Positions 60,620-64,000 of a stretch of 64,000 bases of DNA are shown piece by piece. Source of the stretch: Methylophilus sp. (GTDB lineage: Bacteria; Pseudomonadota; Gammaproteobacteria; Burkholderiales; Methylophilaceae); the NCBI RefSeq assembly GCF_008015755.1, contig NZ_SSGF01000011.1:1-64000 (forward strand), given 5' to 3'. Every line of letters begins with the position of its first letter. Positions within the stretch are counted from its first letter, which is position 1. The translations under genes were made by a program, and so were the position numbers. The notes under the pieces were generated by a model, which was given only the letters and a program-made list of their open reading frames with translations, made no database searches and was not told the DNA's origin.

Positions 60620-62272
60620 TTATTCCTTTGTAGTAACACTTTGATTTAAATGATCAGCAAGCCGCAAGGCCAAAGCGACAATCGTTAATGTCGGGTTGGC
60701 ATGGCTATTGGTGGTAAATACTGATGCGCTGGCTACATACAGGTTTTTAACGCCATGCACTTTGCAATTCACATCAACCACACTGTCATTTGGAGCGGTT
60801 CCCATACGGGTTGTTCCCATATGATGGCCGCCAACTGGTAAAGCGTTCTCCATTGCCTTTTGTAACTCTTCAGGCTTAAATTCAAGCCTGCAAGCTTTTG
60901 TTTTCTCAAATTGTATTTTTAGTAAGTTAAAAGATTTAATACCGGAAGCAATATCCTGTGCAGTCAACTTCCAATGCACTCGCACTCTGCGCATGCCAAA
61001 ACGGTCGCGCGTATCCAATAGTTCAATTCGGTTATTAACGTCTGAGACCTGCTCGCTGTTGAACTCTATCGGATAGGTACCGTTGCGGTTAGCAACTAGC
61101 GTGTATGGAATACGACGCTTGGCAAGTTTAATTTTAAACAGCCAGTTAAAGGCAAAGCCAATGACCGAACCAACATCCAACACTACATTAAGTAGGTGTT
61201 TAAATGATTGACCTCTAACAGGCGTTTGGTTCACGCCATGATTCAGAATCGCCTGATATTCAGCCTTGAGAATCGACTTGGCAAGATAGATAGTTGACAT
61301 CACGCCACTGCCGTGCGAAGGGTCCGCATAAGCCGGAAAGTGCAAGCGAAATGCAGAGTTAAGTAAACCATGCTGCGCCTGGAAAGCTGCAGAAAATTGA
61401 AGTTTACGCCTGGCGTAGATGCCCTCAACTGTTTTCTGAAAGTCAAAAACAGGTAGCTCACCGCTAAACCGCAATGCACCAAAAATCAAGTCATAGTGAC
61501 AAGCGTAGTATTTACCCAGACTATTATCTAGATAACTCCAGGCGGGGGTGATCTCTCTACTTGCTAACATCAGTCGCGTGGTTTCAATTCCGCCACCAGC
61601 TAACACGACTTGCTGCACTTTCACCTGTTGTGCCTGGTTGCCGTCATGTAGGGTCACAGAAGTAACAGTATCTCCCTCTGTGTTAGTGTTAAGCCCGATA
61701 CATCGCGTACGCAACAACACATAAACATTACTTGAATCAGTCAGCTCACGACGAAACTTTTGACCAAAATCTGTTGGCAGGCTGTAGCGTTCAATATACT
61801 CATTAAGGTCAGGCGACAATAGTGGCGCCTCACTGAAAATAGGTTTCGTATTCGGGCCAAATGATGAAATCGCAAAATCGTTCTCACCTGCATCACAATA
61901 ATCTAAGGCTTGAGAATAATAGTTTGCAATTGTATTGGCGCCCTCTGGCCACCCACTTTCGGGCACATGTGGCCTTTTTTCAAAGTCGTGACGGTCGAGT
62001 GGTACACAACGGCCGCCCCATAAATGGGTTGTACCACCAAAGCGTTGATACCTGAATTCTGTGGTTTTGGGGTGAGGCGCGGTGGCCTCACCAACATAGG
62101 CATCAACAACCTCTGGCGTTTCTTGCCAATCACCACCTTCAATCAATAATATTCGATGACCACTGCGTGAGAGTTTTACCGCAAGACTAATACCGGCCGC
62201 ACCGGCGCCAATCACACAAATAGGGAAAGACTCTAGCTCAGATAGTTTAGTTTGATGAAGATAACCGATCAT
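60620..62272 (-). CDS. GMC-family oxidoreductase 2 (EPS locus)
   Basis: 550 residues. FAD motif PICVIGAGAAGISLAVKLSR, YQRFGGTTHLWGGRCVPLDR, and GMC end GGHHMGTTRMGTAPNDSVVD with ASASVFTTNSHANPTLTIVA. It aligns with the enzyme at 51155-52834 over the full length, so the locus contains a diverged pair. No signal peptide, so it acts in the cytoplasm, probably on a sugar nucleotide or lipid-linked sugar. It starts 1 base after the GT4 stop and ends at the base before the exported protein's start. Confidence 0.86.
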   Translation of the reverse strand: MIGYLHQTKLSELESFPICVIGAGAAGISLAVKLSRSGHRILLIEGGDWQETPEVVDAYVGEATAPHPKTTEFRYQRFGGTTHLWGGRCVPLDRHDFEKRPHVPESGWPEGANTIANYYSQALDYCDAGENDFAISSFGPNTKPIFSEAPLLSPDLNEYIERYSLPTDFGQKFRRELTDSSNVYVLLRTRCIGLNTNTEGDTVTSVTLHDGNQAQQVKVQQVVLAGGGIETTRLMLASREITPAWSYLDNSLGKYYACHYDLIFGALRFSGELPVFDFQKTVEGIYARRKLQFSAAFQAQHGLLNSAFRLHFPAYADPSHGSGVMSTIYLAKSILKAEYQAILNHGVNQTPVRGQSFKHLLNVVLDVGSVIGFAFNWLFKIKLAKRRIPYTLVANRNGTYPIEFNSEQVSDVNNRIELLDTRDRFGMRRVRVHWKLTAQDIASGIKSFNLLKIQFEKTKACRLEFKPEELQKAMENALPVGGHHMGTTRMGTAPNDSVVDVNCKVHGVKNLYVASASVFTTNSHANPTLTIVALALRLADHLNQSVTTKE

Positions 62273-62273
62273 G

Positions 62274-63494
62274 TTAGTTTTGCACTTGTTCCCTGATCAG
62301 ATGTTCAAGCTTGCCGACTTCAACTTTAAAGTTAAAGTTTTTCTCAACGGTGTTTCTGGCAGCTGAACGAACATTTTCACGTAATTCAGGATGTTGTATG
62401 TAACATAAAATGGCACTTTTTAAGGCCACCTCGTCTGACGGTGCAACAACCATGCCAGAAATGCCGTGCTCGATTAACTCAGTAACTCCACCTACGTTAG
62501 TGCCGATGACAGGCACACCACAAGCCATTGCCTCCATTAACGATACTGGAACGCCTTCAGCAAAACTTGGCAGAATAAATACATCGCTTTCTAGCAACGT
62601 ATCGCGCACCGTTTCTTGGCTAGCAAAACCACCAAAGTGGACCATTTGTGTCAACCCATGTTGCTTTACCTCAGTTTCTAGAGCAGCACGTTCGGGACCA
62701 TCGCCCAAAAGGGTCAGGTGAAAACGATGCCCCTCGTTTTTTAATGTAATCAAACTACGCAATAACACCGGTACCCCTTTTTCGGCAGCAAGCCTACCTA
62801 CATATAGAAGCTTTACTGGAATCTCAGAGGTTGAATGCGATTTAAATGGACTATAAGGGTACTGATTCACATCCACCCCGCAATGAACAATCTTTAGTTT
62901 ATGCCAGTCCTCAGCATCCGAAAAAAGCATCATTTGGCTGCGGCAATAATTACTGATGCAGACGATGAATTTTGCATACTTTACTTTTTCGCGTAGCGCC
63001 AGCAATGTAGGCTCAAAAAAGATATGCGGCCCATGAAATGTGATGCTGTAACCTACACCACTCAGTTGACTCGCAAGCATAGTAACCATACCACTGCTAT
63101 CACCAAAGTGATTATGTAGGTGCTCTACTTTGTTTGTTTCAAGATAATTGGCAAGCAGTAAAGCCTCTTGAAAATAAAACAGCTGATAAATAGTCCCTTT
63201 GATGCCTGGCCGACGTGTTTTAAATGCTAATTTAAGTGTTTTTAAATATTTTGATGCTGAGCGTGCCAAGTAACTCAAATTAAGCTTAATAAGCTTTAGT
63301 GGGCTGGCAGGCAGAAAGTAAGTGGTTTGTTTACGCTCGTTTAGAATCAACGGACTGACATTGTTATTTCCTTCAGGTAGTCTGAGAGCACTAGTAAGTA
63401 CATCAACACCAGATGCTCTTAACCCAATCACCTCTCGTTGGATAAAGGTATCTGTGGCGCGAGGGTAACTGCTAGTAAAGTAAGAAATTTGCAT
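62274..63494 (-). CDS. Glycosyltransferase family 4
   Basis: About 406 residues, GT-B fold. N-terminal motif ISYFTSSYPRATDTFIQREV, middle VEHLHNHFGDSSGMVTMLAS, then the nucleotide-sugar site with KLLYVGRLAAEKGVPVLLRS, FHLTLLGDGPERAALE, and the E-x7-E motif PSFAEGVPVSLMEAMACGVP. The start at 63494 (MQISYFTSSYP) lies 11 bases after the stop of the polymerase-like gene; the upstream part of the frame overlaps that gene and is not used. Confidence 0.9.
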   Translation of the reverse strand: MQISYFTSSYPRATDTFIQREVIGLRASGVDVLTSALRLPEGNNNVSPLILNERKQTTYFLPASPLKLIKLNLSYLARSASKYLKTLKLAFKTRRPGIKGTIYQLFYFQEALLLANYLETNKVEHLHNHFGDSSGMVTMLASQLSGVGYSITFHGPHIFFEPTLLALREKVKYAKFIVCISNYCRSQMMLFSDAEDWHKLKIVHCGVDVNQYPYSPFKSHSTSEIPVKLLYVGRLAAEKGVPVLLRSLITLKNEGHRFHLTLLGDGPERAALETEVKQHGLTQMVHFGGFASQETVRDTLLESDVFILPSFAEGVPVSLMEAMACGVPVIGTNVGGVTELIEHGISGMVVAPSDEVALKSAILCYIQHPELRENVRSAARNTVEKNFNFKVEVGKLEHLIREQVQN

Positions 63495-63504
63495 ATTCGG
63501 GGAC

Positions 63505-64000
63505 TTAAGATTTAATTTTTTGTATATTATCGAACTGTTTTCTTTCAGCATTCAGTCCGACAGCAGATATCGCTAAACCTAACGTAAACCAGAGATACCA
63601 GTCAAACACCAAATAGTCGAGTAAGTTATCTGCATATCCCATGAAAACAAATTGAAGCAAGATAATTGTTACAGTAAATATCAAGAATTTATTAAGTTTA
63701 TAGAGACTCGAAAGTTTTTTAAAAACTTGGAATATCAAATACAAGAAAGAAAGAAAGCCTAAAATACCAAGTTCGAAAAATAACTGGACATAAATGTTAT
63801 GTGCGTTGATTTCAAAGTCTTGCATCTGGAATGCATTCGCCATTCCGAAGCTAGTAGAAAAATGGGTAAAGCTGTACAACCCATATCCTGTGAGGTAGTG
63901 GGAGGATGACATCCAACCAATACTGTCAGACCAAATTTTCAGCCTCCATGCATAAGAATTCAAATGTCCATAGCCACTTGCGGCTAGACTATTATCTTTC
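63505..64000 (-). CDS. O-antigen ligase/polymerase-like membrane protein (5' part outside window)
   Basis: The frame is open to the window end at 64000, so only the C-terminal 164 residues are visible. SGYGHLNSYAWRLKIWSDSI and YLTGYGLYSFTHFSTS, then EINAHNIYVQLFFELGILGF, followed by three membrane helices, are the Wzy/WaaL-type signature (PF04932), including the periplasmic loop and the H-N-x-Y segment. It probably polymerises EPS repeat units in the periplasm. Confidence 0.85.
   Translation of the reverse strand, partial: KDNSLAASGYGHLNSYAWRLKIWSDSIGWMSSSHYLTGYGLYSFTHFSTSFGMANAFQMQDFEINAHNIYVQLFFELGILGFLSFLYLIFQVFKKLSSLYKLNKFLIFTVTIILLQFVFMGYADNLLDYLVFDWYLWFTLGLAISAVGLNAERKQFDNIQKIKS

Noticed and set aside
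1..64000. CRISPR arrays or retron/diversity-generating elements
   Set aside because: No regularly spaced direct repeats, no reverse transcriptase and no cas-like proteins were seen in any frame.

Overview
The window looks like the chromosome of a Gram-negative betaproteobacterium, most likely a methylotroph of the family Methylophilaceae (Methylotenera/Methylophilus-like). This rests on the tyrA-aroA-cmk-rpsA-ihfB-lapB-pyrF order, a beta-type tmRNA tag (ANDETYALAA), a cupredoxin of the 'methylamine utilization' family, a PQQ-dependent dehydrogenase, and PEP-CTERM proteins beside an exopolysaccharide (EPS) locus. No ribosomal RNA is present, so the genus is inferred.

Layout. 1-1064: end of a chemotaxis locus (cheY, cheZ). 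1112-3123: aldehyde dehydrogenase and its DUF779 companion. 3446-3535: tRNA-Ser(GGA). 3592-11259: housekeeping block on the minus strand (comEA-like, pyrF, lapB, ihfB, rpsA, cmk, aroA, tyrA), with a small DUF2061 gene inserted on the other strand. 11332-19230: a genomic island bracketed by two copies of the tmRNA gene ssrA. The left copy is a 5' fragment with its own promoter; the right copy is complete. The island holds a HipB-like regulator, two paralogous DEDDh exonuclease-like proteins, a calcineurin-like phosphoesterase, a tandem pair of unknown paralogs, a zinc-ribbon protein, a Lon-type AAA+ ATPase without a protease domain, another unknown protein, an XRE-like regulator, an IS256 remnant and an unknown ORF. 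No integrase is visible. 19319-20548: a frameshifted IS3-family element.

20747-25722 is a plus-strand operon: exported truncated haemoglobin, cupredoxin, EAL protein with degenerate GGDEF, and active-looking diguanylate cyclase. It suggests redox or gas sensing linked to cyclic-di-GMP. 26073-26914 holds a HEPN-like gene broken by a stop codon and a small unknown gene. 27070-29621 holds a PEP-CTERM protein and a PQQ dehydrogenase lipoprotein. 29809-37663 is a nine-gene lipid-modification cluster (two CFA-type methyltransferases, desaturase, flavin oxidoreductase, DUF1365, DUF2878, DUF1295, DUF6134-like, lipocalin). 37715-43574: mnmC, an SPY/OGT-like TPR glycosyltransferase, an EamA transporter and dapC. 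43640-44726: two more PEP-CTERM proteins.

45061-64000 is an EPS locus. Sugar-nucleotide genes (phosphomannomutase, manC, galE, ugd) and a WecB/TagA/CpsF transferase face two genes on the plus strand (GMC oxidoreductase, epimerase). A long minus-strand operon follows: O-antigen-polymerase-like protein (cut by the window end), GT4, second GMC oxidoreductase, unknown exported protein, GT2, two acyltransferases and a membrane-anchored DUF2264 protein. The strongest candidate for an undescribed system is the 12.1-17.7 kb cassette inside the ssrA island; its function is not determinable from sequence alone.
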